Part shown: positions 52,435 to 60,915 of the stretch, piece after piece
How the letters are laid out: each line of letters begins with the position of its first letter
How positions within the stretch are numbered: the stretch's first letter is position 1
From: Streptomyces sp. NBC_00377
Lineage (GTDB): Bacteria; Actinomycetota; Actinomycetes; Streptomycetales; Streptomycetaceae
Direction of reading: 5' to 3'
Length of the DNA stretch: 64,000 nt
Assembly (NCBI RefSeq): GCF_036075115.1
Contig: NZ_CP107958.1
Location: forward strand, 8,804,001 to 8,868,000
Notes under the pieces: generated by a model
Told to the model about the DNA's origin: nothing
What the model saw: only the letters and a program-made list of their open reading frames with translations
The model's database searches: none
Position numbers and translations under genes: made by a program

Positions 52435-53391
52435 CTACGGCGTGTTCGTGAAGGAGCGCCGGTACGAGCGGGGCGGCACACCTCGGCGGCGTACGAACTG
52501 TTCGCGCAGGACGGCCGCGCTTCCGTATCCGACGCGGCGGGCGATCTCCTCGACCGGCAGGTCCGTGGTCTCCAGGAACTCCTCGGCGCTGCTCAGCCGC
52601 AGGCTCCGCAGCCAGGCGTGGGGGGTGGTGCCGGTCGCGGCGGTGAAGTGGCGGGCGAAGGAGCGTTTGCTCATCACGGCGCGCCGGGCCAGTTCCGCGA
52701 CGGGAAGCGGCCGGTGGAGGTTTTCGCGGGCCCACGCGAGCACCTCGGCGAGACGCTCGTCGCGGCAGTCCTGCGGGACGGGGGCGGCCAGATACTGTGC
52801 CTGACCGCCGTCGCGGTGGGAGGGCAGGACCACGTCGCGGGCGACGGCGTTGGCCATCGCGGCTCCGTGTTCCCGCCTCAGCAGATGCAGGCAGAGATCG
52901 AAGCCGGCGGCGGCTCCCGCGCCGGTGAGGATGCGCCCTTCGTCGACGTAGAGGGCGTCGGATTCGACGGTGACGTTCGGATGGCGGCGGGCGAGCAGGT
53001 CGGCGAACCGCCAGTGGGTGGTGGCCCTGCGGCCGTCGAGCAGTCCGGCGGCGGCGAGCGCGAAAGCGCCGACGCAGTGCGCCGCGACCAGGGAGCCGCG
53101 CTCGTGTGCGGCCGACAGCGCCTCGAGTGCGGCGGGAGCGGGCGCTGTGCGGAAACCTGCCCATGGCAGGGCGATCACCAGATCGGCGGCGGCGAGCTTG
53201 TCCAGGCCGTTCGTGATGGTGAGCGGCACGCCGAAGTCGGTGGGGACAGGCCCGGGCCGGTCGGTGCACAGCGCGAAGTCGAAGCCCGGCAGTGTCTGCC
53301 CGTGCGGACCGAAGACCTCGGTGACGATGCCGACGGCGAGCATGCCGACCCCGGGCGGGGTGTACGCGGCGACGGTCATGAAGGGAGGCAC
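52435..53391 (-). CDS. GlxA-type AraC-family regulator (DJ-1/PfpI domain plus HTH)
   Basis: 318 aa from ATG 53391; an alternative ATG four codons in gives MTVAAYTPPGVGMLAVGIVT. Residues 1-185 form a DJ-1/PfpI-like domain (VIALPWAGFRT, GSLVAAHCVGAFALAAAGLL with a nucleophile-elbow-like Cys). Residues 215-315 hold the AraC HTH: RPLPVAELARRAVMSKRSFA, FTAATGTTPHAWLRSLRL, TDLPVEEIARRVGYGSAAVL. It is divergent from a metallo-beta-lactamase-fold gene; the palindrome at 53402-53427 is probably its binding site. Confidence 0.92.
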   Translation of the reverse strand: MPPFMTVAAYTPPGVGMLAVGIVTEVFGPHGQTLPGFDFALCTDRPGPVPTDFGVPLTITNGLDKLAAADLVIALPWAGFRTAPAPAALEALSAAHERGSLVAAHCVGAFALAAAGLLDGRRATTHWRFADLLARRHPNVTVESDALYVDEGRILTGAGAAAGFDLCLHLLRREHGAAMANAVARDVVLPSHRDGGQAQYLAAPVPQDCRDERLAEVLAWARENLHRPLPVAELARRAVMSKRSFARHFTAATGTTPHAWLRSLRLSSAEEFLETTDLPVEEIARRVGYGSAAVLREQFVRRRGVPPRSYRRSFTNTP

Positions 53392-53401
53392 GCGTGCAGT
53401 G

Positions 53402-53427
53402 TGGCACTGATCCTGCGATCAGTGGCA
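53402..53427. promoter_or_regulatory. operator-like palindrome between the regulator and MBL-fold genes
   Basis: TGGCACTGATC (53402-53412), CTGC spacer, GATCAGTGGCA (53417-53427): arms match with one mismatch. It lies 10 bp from the regulator start and 46 bp from the MBL-fold start, suitable for shared control of the divergent pair. Confidence 0.7.
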
Positions 53428-53473
53428 TCTGTGCCACTCGTGAACGACCGGCCTGCCCGGAAGGATCGAGGCC

Positions 53474-54067
53474 ATGACAGACGCACCGTTCGGCCGCAGC
53501 GCCGTGTACACGATCCTGACCACCGGATACGTCGGCTCCACCGGCCCCGGAGTCGCCGCAACCGTCTCCTACGTCTACGACGCCGGACGACATGTGGTCT
53601 TCGACCCGGGCATGGTGGCGAGCCGCGAACATATCCTGGCCCCGCTCGGGGAGTTGGGGCTCGGCCCCGACGACATCACCGACGTGGTACTCAGCCACCA
53701 CCACCCGGACAACACGATGAACGTGGGCCTGTTCGGACGGGCCCGGGTGCACGACCACAAGGTGGAGTACCTCGGCGATCAGTGGAAGAACCGGGACGCG
53801 GAGGGTTACGAACTCACCCCGTCGCTACGGCTGATCCGCACCCCGGGCCACAGCGCCGAGGACATCACACTGCTGGCCGGCACGGCGTCGGGCGTGATCG
53901 CCTTCGCCGGTGACCTGTGGTGGCACGCGGACGGCCCGGCGGACGACCCGGTCGCCCCCGACCGTGAGGTGCTGCGCGCCTCCCGGCTTCGGGTGCTCAC
54001 CGCCGCAGACCTGATCGTGCCCGGCCACGGCGGCCCCTTCAAGGCCGGTGACACGACGCCGCGCTAG
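53474..54067 (+). CDS. metallo-beta-lactamase-fold hydrolase
   Basis: 197 aa from ATG 53474. The metal motif is VVLSHHHPDNTMNVGLF (H-x-H-x-D-N in place of the usual final His, as in MBLAC1-type proteins), with LIRTPGHSAED and GVIAFAGDLWWHAD giving further ligands and LIVPGHGGPF the last His. The family includes glyoxalase II, lactonases and RNases; this small size suggests thioester or lactone hydrolysis. It is divergent from the GlxA-type regulator, which probably controls it. Its TAG stop is formed by the CTAG end of the MITE-like element that follows. Confidence 0.88.
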   Translation: MTDAPFGRSAVYTILTTGYVGSTGPGVAATVSYVYDAGRHVVFDPGMVASREHILAPLGELGLGPDDITDVVLSHHHPDNTMNVGLFGRARVHDHKVEYLGDQWKNRDAEGYELTPSLRLIRTPGHSAEDITLLAGTASGVIAFAGDLWWHADGPADDPVAPDREVLRASRLRVLTAADLIVPGHGGPFKAGDTTPR

Positions 54068-54232
54068 TGCCGCGACAGGCAACGTTCGCCCCGTCGCGAC
54101 GCCCGGCACGCACTCTCGCCGCACCGGCCGAAAGCCCAGGTACGTCCAGTACGAGGACTTCCGGCCGGCACGCCGAGAGCACGCACCGGACGCCGCTCCT
54201 TGACGGGCAAACGTTGCCCGCCGCGGCACTAG
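54064..54232. mobile_element. second MITE-like element, 169 bp, with 23-bp imperfect terminal inverted repeats
   Basis: The left end CTAGTGCCGCGACAGGCAAC (then GTT) pairs with the right end, whose complement is CTAGTGCCGCGGCGGGCAAC (then GTT): two mismatches in 23. Internal sequence also self-pairs (CCGGCACGCACTCTCG near 54103 with its near-complement near 54160). It is non-coding. CTAG flanks both ends as in the 3853-4048 element, although the repeats are unrelated otherwise. It lies right at the stop codon of the MBL-fold gene. Confidence 0.8.
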
Positions 54233-54666
54233 CCGCTCCGTCAGCTGCGTGCTGTGCCATGCCGTCCGGACGGGCCCGGCATGGGCTTTGCGGTGCCGGA
54301 CGCGAGCCCCGTCGAATCCCGGGTCGGCTCGACAAGGCCGCCCGGGCCCGCATCCGCACGGGACCTGCTCCGCAGCGGCAGTGAACCGAGGCTCGGCGCC
54401 ATGTCGCGGACCGATACCGACGTACTCCTCGCCCTCGCACTGACCGCTTGGGCGGCCGCACGCCGGGCCCTGTCCCTGACCTTCGCGCACTGCGCGTTCG
54501 GTGTCGCCGTCCAGTTCGGCCCGGACTCGGCCGCCGCGACCGGAACCCGGCCAGGACGATCGCAGGGACAACGGGGGTAACCAGGCGTCTCAGGGGTACT
54601 TGCGTCCGGCGTGCCTCGGTGAACGGGTGCCCGCGGCCATGGTGTATCGAAGCATGAGGAGAGGGA
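54233..54666. other. 434-bp region upstream of the kinase
   Basis: Open frames on both strands (for example 54254-54580 plus) are short and lack a recognised domain, although LLALALTAWAAARRALSLTF could pass for a membrane helix. GAGGAGAGGGA just before 54667 is the kinase RBS. Confidence 0.4.
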
Positions 54667-56121
54667 ATGAGGCTCCGCGAGTCGGCTCTGGCGTTGGCCT
54701 CCCGGTGTTCCGCCGACATACTGGCCGGCCGCTACCGCCTGGACGCTCGTATCGGTTCGGGTGGCGCGGCCGATGTCTACCGCGGCTTCGACCTGCGTCT
54801 GAGGCGCGCGGTGGCGGTGAAAGTCTTCCGGCCAGGCACCGGCGTCGAAGCGCAGGAGGATTTCGAAAGCGAGGCAGTGATCCTTGCCCGGATGCAGCAC
54901 CCCGGGCTGGTCACCGCCTACGACACCGGACGACATGACAGCCGCGCCTACCTGGTCATGCAACTGATCGAGGGCTCCACGCTGAAAGCCCGCATCACCG
55001 AAGGCCCGCTGCCCTGCGAGGAAACCGCGACACTGGGCGCCGGCCTGGCCCGGGCCCTCGCTCACGCCCACGGAGCGGGGATCGTGCACCGTGACGTCAA
55101 ACCGTCCAACATCCTCCTCGACGTGTCGGGCCGCCCCTACCTGACCGACTTCGGCATCTCCCGCCTGGTCGACGCCACCACCCGCACCGCCACGGGCACA
55201 CTCGTCGGCACCGCCGCGTACCTCTCGCCGGAACAGGTACTCGGACGGTCCGTCGGCCGGCCGGCCGACATCTACGCCCTCGGACTCGTGCTCCTCGAAT
55301 GCCTCACGGGCAGGCTCGAGTACGGCGGAGGCCCTCTCGAAGCAGCGATAGCGCGGCTGCACCGCCCGCCGGTACTGCCCACCGCCCTGCCGGACGAACT
55401 CGGCGCCCTGCTGCGGGACATGACCGCCCAGGACGAGCAGATGCGTCCATCGGCATCCGACTGCGCCCGCACGCTGGACACTCTGGCTCACACCACCCAC
55501 TCCGCACCCGCCGTGCTCACGCCGCCCGAGGCCGACGTCACGGCCATGGTGCGCAGCGGGGAACCGGCACATCATGACGACGTGACGCACCTGGACGCAG
55601 CGCGGGCTCCGGACCGAGCCGCTCCGAAGTCCGCTCCCGCACGGAGCCGGGTTCTGGTGACCGGGGGAACCGTCGCGCTCGTCACGGCCATGGCCGCCGC
55701 TCTCGCCGTCACCGACGTCTTCCCGCACCAGGGAAACGACGCGAACACGACACGAGCCGTCAGTAGCCCTGCCGAGAACGCCGGCCCCGACGGCAGCTCC
55801 GCAGGAAGGAGCGCCGCCCCCGCACCACCCGAGACTCCGCCGACCTCGACCTCGACCCCGGCCCGCGGCAGTTCCGGCGGACTGTTCCGTAATGCCGCCT
55901 CCGAGTGGAGTGTCCGTCCCACTCCCGGCGGCGCCAGCCCGAACCCGGTCGACGCGGCACGTGCCTCCCGTGACAACAGGTCGGAGAGCGGACCACAGGC
56001 CGGGACCAAGTCTGCGACACCCGGCAAGCAGTCCAGTAGGTCGGAGAAAGACGACAGAGCCGAGAAGGCGCAAGCGAAGAGCAAAAAGAAGGAGCAGGAC
56101 AAGCCGGGTAAAAGTGGCTGA
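54667..56121 (+). CDS. membrane Ser/Thr protein kinase (PknB-type catalytic domain)
   Basis: 484 aa from ATG 54667. The kinase domain spans about 20-275: RIGSGGAADVYRGFD (P-loop), VAVKVFRPG (Lys), HRDVKPSNILLD (catalytic loop), LTDFGISRLV (DFG) and GTAAYLSPEQVLG (APE-like). A single membrane helix (VLVTGGTVALVTAMAAALAV) near 320-345 is followed by a 140-residue Ser/Pro/Thr tail ending in a Lys-rich stretch (KAQAKSKKKEQDKPGKSG). No PASTA or other sensor domain is present, so the extracytoplasmic part is likely disordered and might contact the wall through its positive charge. Confidence 0.92.
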   Translation: MRLRESALALASRCSADILAGRYRLDARIGSGGAADVYRGFDLRLRRAVAVKVFRPGTGVEAQEDFESEAVILARMQHPGLVTAYDTGRHDSRAYLVMQLIEGSTLKARITEGPLPCEETATLGAGLARALAHAHGAGIVHRDVKPSNILLDVSGRPYLTDFGISRLVDATTRTATGTLVGTAAYLSPEQVLGRSVGRPADIYALGLVLLECLTGRLEYGGGPLEAAIARLHRPPVLPTALPDELGALLRDMTAQDEQMRPSASDCARTLDTLAHTTHSAPAVLTPPEADVTAMVRSGEPAHHDDVTHLDAARAPDRAAPKSAPARSRVLVTGGTVALVTAMAAALAVTDVFPHQGNDANTTRAVSSPAENAGPDGSSAGRSAAPAPPETPPTSTSTPARGSSGGLFRNAASEWSVRPTPGGASPNPVDAARASRDNRSESGPQAGTKSATPGKQSSRSEKDDRAEKAQAKSKKKEQDKPGKSG

Positions 56122-56643
56122 CCGATCGAAGAAGAGGGGTGGACACCGACGGGGCGCCGAAGCGGGGGTCGGCCTGACCGGTCCGCAGCCCACCAGGTCG
56201 AGCGGGGCGCTCATCTCCGCACTGCCCGCTGAAGAATCCTGATGCTCGTGTCCAGGATTCTCGGGCCCAGGACTCTCTGGGGATGTACGGCCCAAGCTTC
56301 ATCGTGAGGCCGTTCCAGCACGCCGTGTGCCAGTGCCGCCGTTCCTCCGCACCGTCGTTCGCGTTGGGCGGCCATGCCTTGCAGCGGAGGGCCTGAGCTG
56401 CGCAGGGGCCCCCGGGGCGCGGTGGTGATCGAGCAGGGTGACCGCGTGCTCTCGGTGGAGTTCGCGACCTCGGGCGGGCCGGTGCTCGCCATGAGCGGGA
56501 CATGGGGCACGGAGCCGGGCCGTTCATGCCCGGACCGGTGAAGCCTGGCTTCAGCCCGCCCTCGAGGCGGGCGGCTGCACAGGTGCGAAAGCGCGGGGGC
56601 GCTCGTAGGCTGTTGCTGCTCGGGGTTACCGCGGAGGTTGGTC
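56122..56643. other. 522-bp intergenic region with a protein-like scrap
   Basis: On the plus strand about 56400-56541 a frame reads RRGPRGAVVIEQGDRVLSVE then FATSGGPVLAMSGTWG and stops at 56541; the pattern is like one beta-propeller blade and may be a remnant. I do not recognise the source. The Ku RBS and promoter must be near 56600-56640. Confidence 0.35.
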
Positions 56644-57564
56644 ATGCCCCGAAGCATCTGGTCCGGCGCGATCTCGTTCGGGCTGGTCACGGTGCCGATT
56701 CAGGTTCAGTCGGCGCGGGAGGACCACTCCATCCGCTTCCACCAGTACCACCTCGAGGATCTGGGCAGGATCCGCACGAGGAAGGTGTGCGAACTGGAGG
56801 ACCGGGAGGTCAGCCAGGCGGAGATCGGCAAGGGCTACGAGTACTCCAAGACCCAGGTGATCCCGATCACCGACGACGATCTGAGCAACCTGCCGCTGCC
56901 GACGGCGAAAGCGATCGAGATCGACGCGTTCGTGCCGTGGGAGTCGATCGACCCCATCCGGATCGGTGAGGGCTACTACCTGGCGCCGGACGGGCAGGTC
57001 GCGGCCAAGCCCTACACACTGCTGCGGCAGGCGTTGCAGCGGTCGTCGAAGGTGGCCGTCGCGAAGTACGCGTGGTCGGGCCGCGAACGCCTCGGTCTGC
57101 TGCGGGTGCACGGCGAGGCGATCGTGCTGCACGCGATGCACTGGACGGACGAGATCCGCGACCCTGCCGAGCTGCTGCCGCCGCCCGTGGAACTGAGCGA
57201 GGACGAGATCCAGAGCGCGCTCGCGCTGATGGAGCGCATGACCAGAGACGATCTCGAGGGACCGGAGTTCCACGACGCCTACACCGAGGCCATCGCCAAG
57301 ATCATCGAGGCGAAGCGGGAGGATCGGGAACTGCCCGACGTGCCGGAGCCGGAGCAGCCGGGCAAGGTGCTCGACCTGATGGCCGCCCTCAACGAGTCCG
57401 TGCAGAGGGCGAAAGCCTCCCGAGGCGAGGACGACCAGGCGTCCGGGTCGGCGAAGCCTCGGAAGAAGGCCCCGGCAGGGAAGGCGAAGGCGGCGGCGAA
57501 GAAGCAGCCGGCCAGGAAGACCGCCGCCAAGAAGACGGCTTCGCGCAGACCGCGCAGCGCCTGA
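56644..57564 (+). CDS. ku: Ku protein, non-homologous end joining
   Basis: 306 aa from ATG 56644 (GCGGAGG at 56630-56636, seven bases upstream). MPRSIWSGAISFGLVTVPIQ opens the Ku core, followed by YEYSKTQVIPITDDDLSNLP, YYLAPDGQVAAKPYTLLRQA and RERLGLLRVHGEAIVLHAMH. The core ends near residue 260. The C-terminal 45 residues are Lys/Ala-rich (RKKAPAGKAKAAAKKQPARK), a DNA-binding tail typical of Streptomyces Ku. Ku binds double-strand ends and recruits LigD; no ligase gene is near, so the partner must be elsewhere. Confidence 0.95.
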   Translation: MPRSIWSGAISFGLVTVPIQVQSAREDHSIRFHQYHLEDLGRIRTRKVCELEDREVSQAEIGKGYEYSKTQVIPITDDDLSNLPLPTAKAIEIDAFVPWESIDPIRIGEGYYLAPDGQVAAKPYTLLRQALQRSSKVAVAKYAWSGRERLGLLRVHGEAIVLHAMHWTDEIRDPAELLPPPVELSEDEIQSALALMERMTRDDLEGPEFHDAYTEAIAKIIEAKREDRELPDVPEPEQPGKVLDLMAALNESVQRAKASRGEDDQASGSAKPRKKAPAGKAKAAAKKQPARKTAAKKTASRRPRSA

Positions 57565-57823
57565 TGTGGGGTGCCCGGGCATACCTGCACGACCCGAGCC
57601 GGGCACGGCAGACCGTGTAGTGGCCCGAGGTGCTGGATCCGACTCGGGGCGCGCGGCGCCGGCTCGGCGCGCCCCGTCGGCCTTCCGCAGGCGACGTGCC
57701 GCGTCGTGATCGGGTCGCTGACTTGCGGGTAGACGCCTATGTACGCGCGGGAGGGGAACCCCGCATGTGTGTGCCCAGGCGGCCGGTGTCCAGCTGAGTG
57801 ACAGGTTCCGAGGGACGAGTGTG

Positions 57824-59905
57824 ATGAGTCGAGCGAATCAGCACCCGGGGCGGGCCGGTCATTCGCGGAACGGGGTCGCGGATCCGAGCGGGTTGCTCGA
57901 TCTCCTGGGCGTGTCTGCGGTACTGGTGGAGGCTGACGGCCGGATCGACATGTGGAGTCCGCAGGCCGAGGAGCTGTTCGGCTACACCGGTGACGAAGCG
58001 GTCGGCCAGTACGCCGCCCCACTGCTTCTCCATCCCGATGACCGGGAAGCGGGGATGAGGCTGTTCGCCGAGGTGATGGAGACCGGCCGGGGCTGGGCGG
58101 GATCGTTTCCCGTCCGGCACAAGGACGGCAGTGTCCGGATGGTGGAGTTCCGCAACATGCGGCTGACGGACAACGTCGGCGACCACTACGCGCTGGGGCT
58201 GGCCACCGACAGGGCCACGTTGCGGCAGGTCGAGCGCAAGGTGGCCCTGTCCAGCCAGCTCGTCACGCAAGCGCCGATCGGGTTGTCCGTCCTGGACACC
58301 GACCTGCGGTACGTCGCCGTCAACTCGGCCCTGGCGTCGATGCACGGCGTTGCCGAGGCCGACCACGTCGGCCGTCATTTCCGGGACATCCTGCCCGGCA
58401 CGCCGTTCGCGACCGCGGAGTCCGACATGCTGGAAGTTCTGGCAACCGGCCTGCCTGTGGTGGACCGGCAGGTGGTGGGGCGCACCCGGGCCGACCCGGA
58501 CAGCGACCACGCCTGGGCCGTGTCGCTCTACCGGCTGGCGGACCACGGCGGGCACGTGCTGGGGATCGCCAACGTGGTGGTGGATGTCACCGACCGGTAC
58601 GAGGCGGCCAGGGAAGCCGACCGGGCTCAGCAGCGCCTGCGCCTGATGGCCGAGGGATCCGCCCGCATCGGTACCACCCTGGAGGTGGAGCGCACCGCCC
58701 AGGAGCTGGCGGACGTCCTGGTGCCCGACCTGGCCGACACGGTCGCGGTGGACATCCTGGACTCCGTCCTGCGCACGGGCCGCCCGGAGCTCGGCGAGGG
58801 CCCGCCGCTGTTCCGTGCCCTGGCGGTGAAGACCGCCTGCTCCACGGACGGCACGCAGGCGATGAGTGCGCCCGGCCGTGTCACCACCTATCCAGCCGAC
58901 CATCCGGCTGCTCACTGCATCCGGACGCGCCGGCCGTCGCTGATCCGCCACATGGACGGCGGCGACCTCAGCCGTTTCGCCCCCGGCGACGGCTCCGCCC
59001 CGCTGCTTGCCCGAGCCGGTGTCCACAGCAGTCTGGTGGTCCCGCTCATCGCCCGCGAGCGGATCCTCGGAGTCATGTGCCTGGCTCGTGCCCGCAACCC
59101 CGAGCCCTTCGACGAGGAGGATCTCACCCTCGCCTGCGAGCTGGCATCGTCTGCCGCGCTGAGCATCGACAACGCTGTTCTGCACCAGCACATCCGCAGC
59201 GCCGCCGAGACCCTCCAGCGCAGCCTGTTGCCGCAGGTCCCGCCCCGGCACCCCGGTCTGGAGATCGCTGCCCGGTACCGGCCCGCGCAGGCCTTCAGCG
59301 AGGTCGGCGGGGACTGGTACGACATCCTTCCCCTCAGCGGTGAGCGGACCGCCCTCGTGGTGGGCGACGTCATGGGCAGCGGCATCCCGGCCGCCACCGC
59401 CATGGGCCGGCTGCGTACCGCCACCTCCACCCTCGCCGACCTCGATCTCGACGCGAGCCGGATCCTCACCCACCTCGACAAGATCACACAGGGCCTGGAG
59501 CCCTACATCGCCACTTGCGTGTACGCGGTCTACGACCCCCACCGCTGCCGTTTGCAGGTGGCCTGCGCCGGCCATCTGCCCCCGGTTCTGGTGCGGGCCG
59601 GCCAACCGCCCGAGCTGCTCGATGTACCCACCGGCATCCCGCTGGGGGTCGGCGGCGTTCCCTTCGAGACCATCACCCTCGCCCTGGATCCCGGTGATCA
59701 ACTCGTCCTGTACACGGACGGACTGGTGGAGACCCGCGACGACCCCATCGACACACGCCTGGACGATCTCCTGCGCCTGCTCTCACCGCCGTGCCCCTCC
59801 GCGGAGGAATCCTGCGACCGGCTCCTGCGGGAGCTCCGCAAGCCCGCGGACCATGACGACGTCGCCCTGCTCATCGCGCATGCCCAGCCGTTGACCGCGC
59901 ACTGA
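57824..59905 (+). CDS. PAS-PAS-GAF-SpoIIE serine phosphatase
   Basis: 693 aa from ATG 57824 (CGAGGGACG upstream); a GTG at 57767 would add 19 residues. Domains: PAS about 25-135 (VSAVLVEADGRIDMWSPQAE, LFGYTGDEAVGQ), PAS about 150-260 (PIGLSVLDTDLRYVAVNSAL), GAF about 275-445 (SSLVVPLIARERILGVMCLA) and SpoIIE phosphatase about 470-690 (EVGGDWYDIL, VGDVMGSGIPA, YTDGLVETRDDP, DHDDVALLI). It is the fourth such enzyme in the window and probably reports small-ligand, redox or light signals to a sigma pathway. No sigma or STAS gene is adjacent; a CsoR-type regulator gene follows. Confidence 0.92.
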   Translation: MSRANQHPGRAGHSRNGVADPSGLLDLLGVSAVLVEADGRIDMWSPQAEELFGYTGDEAVGQYAAPLLLHPDDREAGMRLFAEVMETGRGWAGSFPVRHKDGSVRMVEFRNMRLTDNVGDHYALGLATDRATLRQVERKVALSSQLVTQAPIGLSVLDTDLRYVAVNSALASMHGVAEADHVGRHFRDILPGTPFATAESDMLEVLATGLPVVDRQVVGRTRADPDSDHAWAVSLYRLADHGGHVLGIANVVVDVTDRYEAAREADRAQQRLRLMAEGSARIGTTLEVERTAQELADVLVPDLADTVAVDILDSVLRTGRPELGEGPPLFRALAVKTACSTDGTQAMSAPGRVTTYPADHPAAHCIRTRRPSLIRHMDGGDLSRFAPGDGSAPLLARAGVHSSLVVPLIARERILGVMCLARARNPEPFDEEDLTLACELASSAALSIDNAVLHQHIRSAAETLQRSLLPQVPPRHPGLEIAARYRPAQAFSEVGGDWYDILPLSGERTALVVGDVMGSGIPAATAMGRLRTATSTLADLDLDASRILTHLDKITQGLEPYIATCVYAVYDPHRCRLQVACAGHLPPVLVRAGQPPELLDVPTGIPLGVGGVPFETITLALDPGDQLVLYTDGLVETRDDPIDTRLDDLLRLLSPPCPSAEESCDRLLRELRKPADHDDVALLIAHAQPLTAH

Positions 59906-60026
59906 GCCCCCGGTCGGTGGCCGGTCGGCTCGTGCAGGCGGGCGGCCGCCCGGACGGCGGTGCGGGAGGTGAGGGGCGGCCAGGGGGATCGTCCTTTCGT
60001 GAGTTCGGGGCTCACCCTTCGGTAGG

Positions 60027-60042
60027 ATACCCAAGGGGGTAT
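60027..60042. promoter_or_regulatory. CsoR/CstR-type operator in the regulator's own promoter
   Basis: ATACCCAAGGGGGTAT, matching the two sites between MMPL and DUF302 at 28315 and 28358. It ends 18 bp before the GTG start of the regulator. Confidence 0.8.
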
Positions 60043-60060
60043 CGCGAAGGAGTGTGGGCA

Positions 60061-60342
60061 GTGGAACTGGCGATGGCGGCTGAGGAACTGAAGACGGTGG
60101 TCAACCGGCTGCGCAGGGCGCAGGGCCAGATCGCGGGTGTGATCAAGATGATCGAGGAGGGGCGGGACTGCGAGGACGTGGTCACCCAGCTCGCGGCAGC
60201 GTCCCGGGCGCTGGACAAGGCGGGTTTCGCGATCATCGCCACCGGCCTGCAGCACTGCCTGACCGATGCGGACATGGCCGCTTCCGGCGATCGTGAGCAG
60301 ATGCGTACCCGCCTGGAGAAACTGTTCCTCTCGCTGGCCTGA
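60061..60342 (+). CDS. CsoR/CstR-family (DUF156) transcriptional repressor
   Basis: 93 aa from GTG 60061 (GAAGGAG nine bases upstream). The all-helical fold is clear: LKTVVNRLRRAQGQIAGVIK, MIEEGRDCEDVVTQLAAASR, ALDKAGFAIIATGLQHCLTD. Cys37 and Cys66 are 29 residues apart, as in CsoR and CstR. CsoR copper sensors need a His four residues before the second Cys; here that position is Gly62. This favours a two-thiol sensor of persulfide type (CstR) over Cu(I), although aldehyde or other sensing is possible. Operators identical to the one in its own promoter occur in front of the MMPL and DUF302 genes 32 kb away. Confidence 0.9.
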   Translation: MELAMAAEELKTVVNRLRRAQGQIAGVIKMIEEGRDCEDVVTQLAAASRALDKAGFAIIATGLQHCLTDADMAASGDREQMRTRLEKLFLSLA

Positions 60343-60469
60343 CACGCAGTTCCTGAGGGCATCCGATCACTCGCCCGACTCGTCAGGTGAGGGCGTCGAC
60401 CGGCATTTCTCTGTCAAATTCAGCGTGGTGAAGTGCCGGGCCGTTCGGGCGAAGCGATGAAGCTGTGAC

Positions 60470-60589
60470 GGGAAAGTAGGAACGGAAGGCGAAGGAGAAC
60501 ACGTCGATCTCGCGTTTCAGCGCCGGCGACAGCCTGCGCATGGCCCGTACCCAGGCGTATTGGACGGGATGATGCTTGGGTTCCACATG
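60470..60589 (-). pseudogene. remnant of an ArsR-like (DUF5937-type) regulator
   Basis: Minus-strand frame reads HVEPKHHPVQYAWVRAMRRL and SPALKREIDVFSFAFRSYFP. This pattern (HPxxxxWVRRMRxLxPxLRxEIxxFxFxFRxYFP) is the N-terminal effector region of a group of Streptomyces ArsR-type regulators. The HTH is absent, so the gene is a fragment. The rest of 60343-60915 shows no other recognisable coding sequence. Confidence 0.45.
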
Positions 60590-60915
60590 TCGAGTCCGCT
60601 CTCGTCGTGCGCGGTTTCTCGCGCCACGTTGGCCACCAGGCACCAGCCCAGCAACCCGTCCGGCGTCTCTTCCGCGGTGGGTCCCGTGTCTGTCACACCG
60701 AGAATTGTGAGGCAGGAGAAGGGGCGCGAGCCAGTGCCGCATCAGGCTATGTCGCTGACCCCGTCCACCGTGCGGACGCTGAGTGCGCCGTCCGGCGTGC
60801 GTACAGGAGAGGGCGGCGCGGGCCTGGCAAGGCCACGCGCCGCCGCTGCTTCCTTCATTCACAGAGAGTGAGGAGATGAGCTCTTTCGGACGGGACGTCC
60901 GGGTGGGTGGTCGGG

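Noticed and set aside
54254..54580. 108-codon plus-strand frame after the second MITE
   Set aside because: Contains one hydrophobic stretch but no RBS-supported start or family match; kept as unassigned intergenic DNA.
54241..56295. 684-codon minus-strand open frame over the kinase
   Set aside because: Antisense to a clear kinase with intact motifs; composition is typical of shadow frames.
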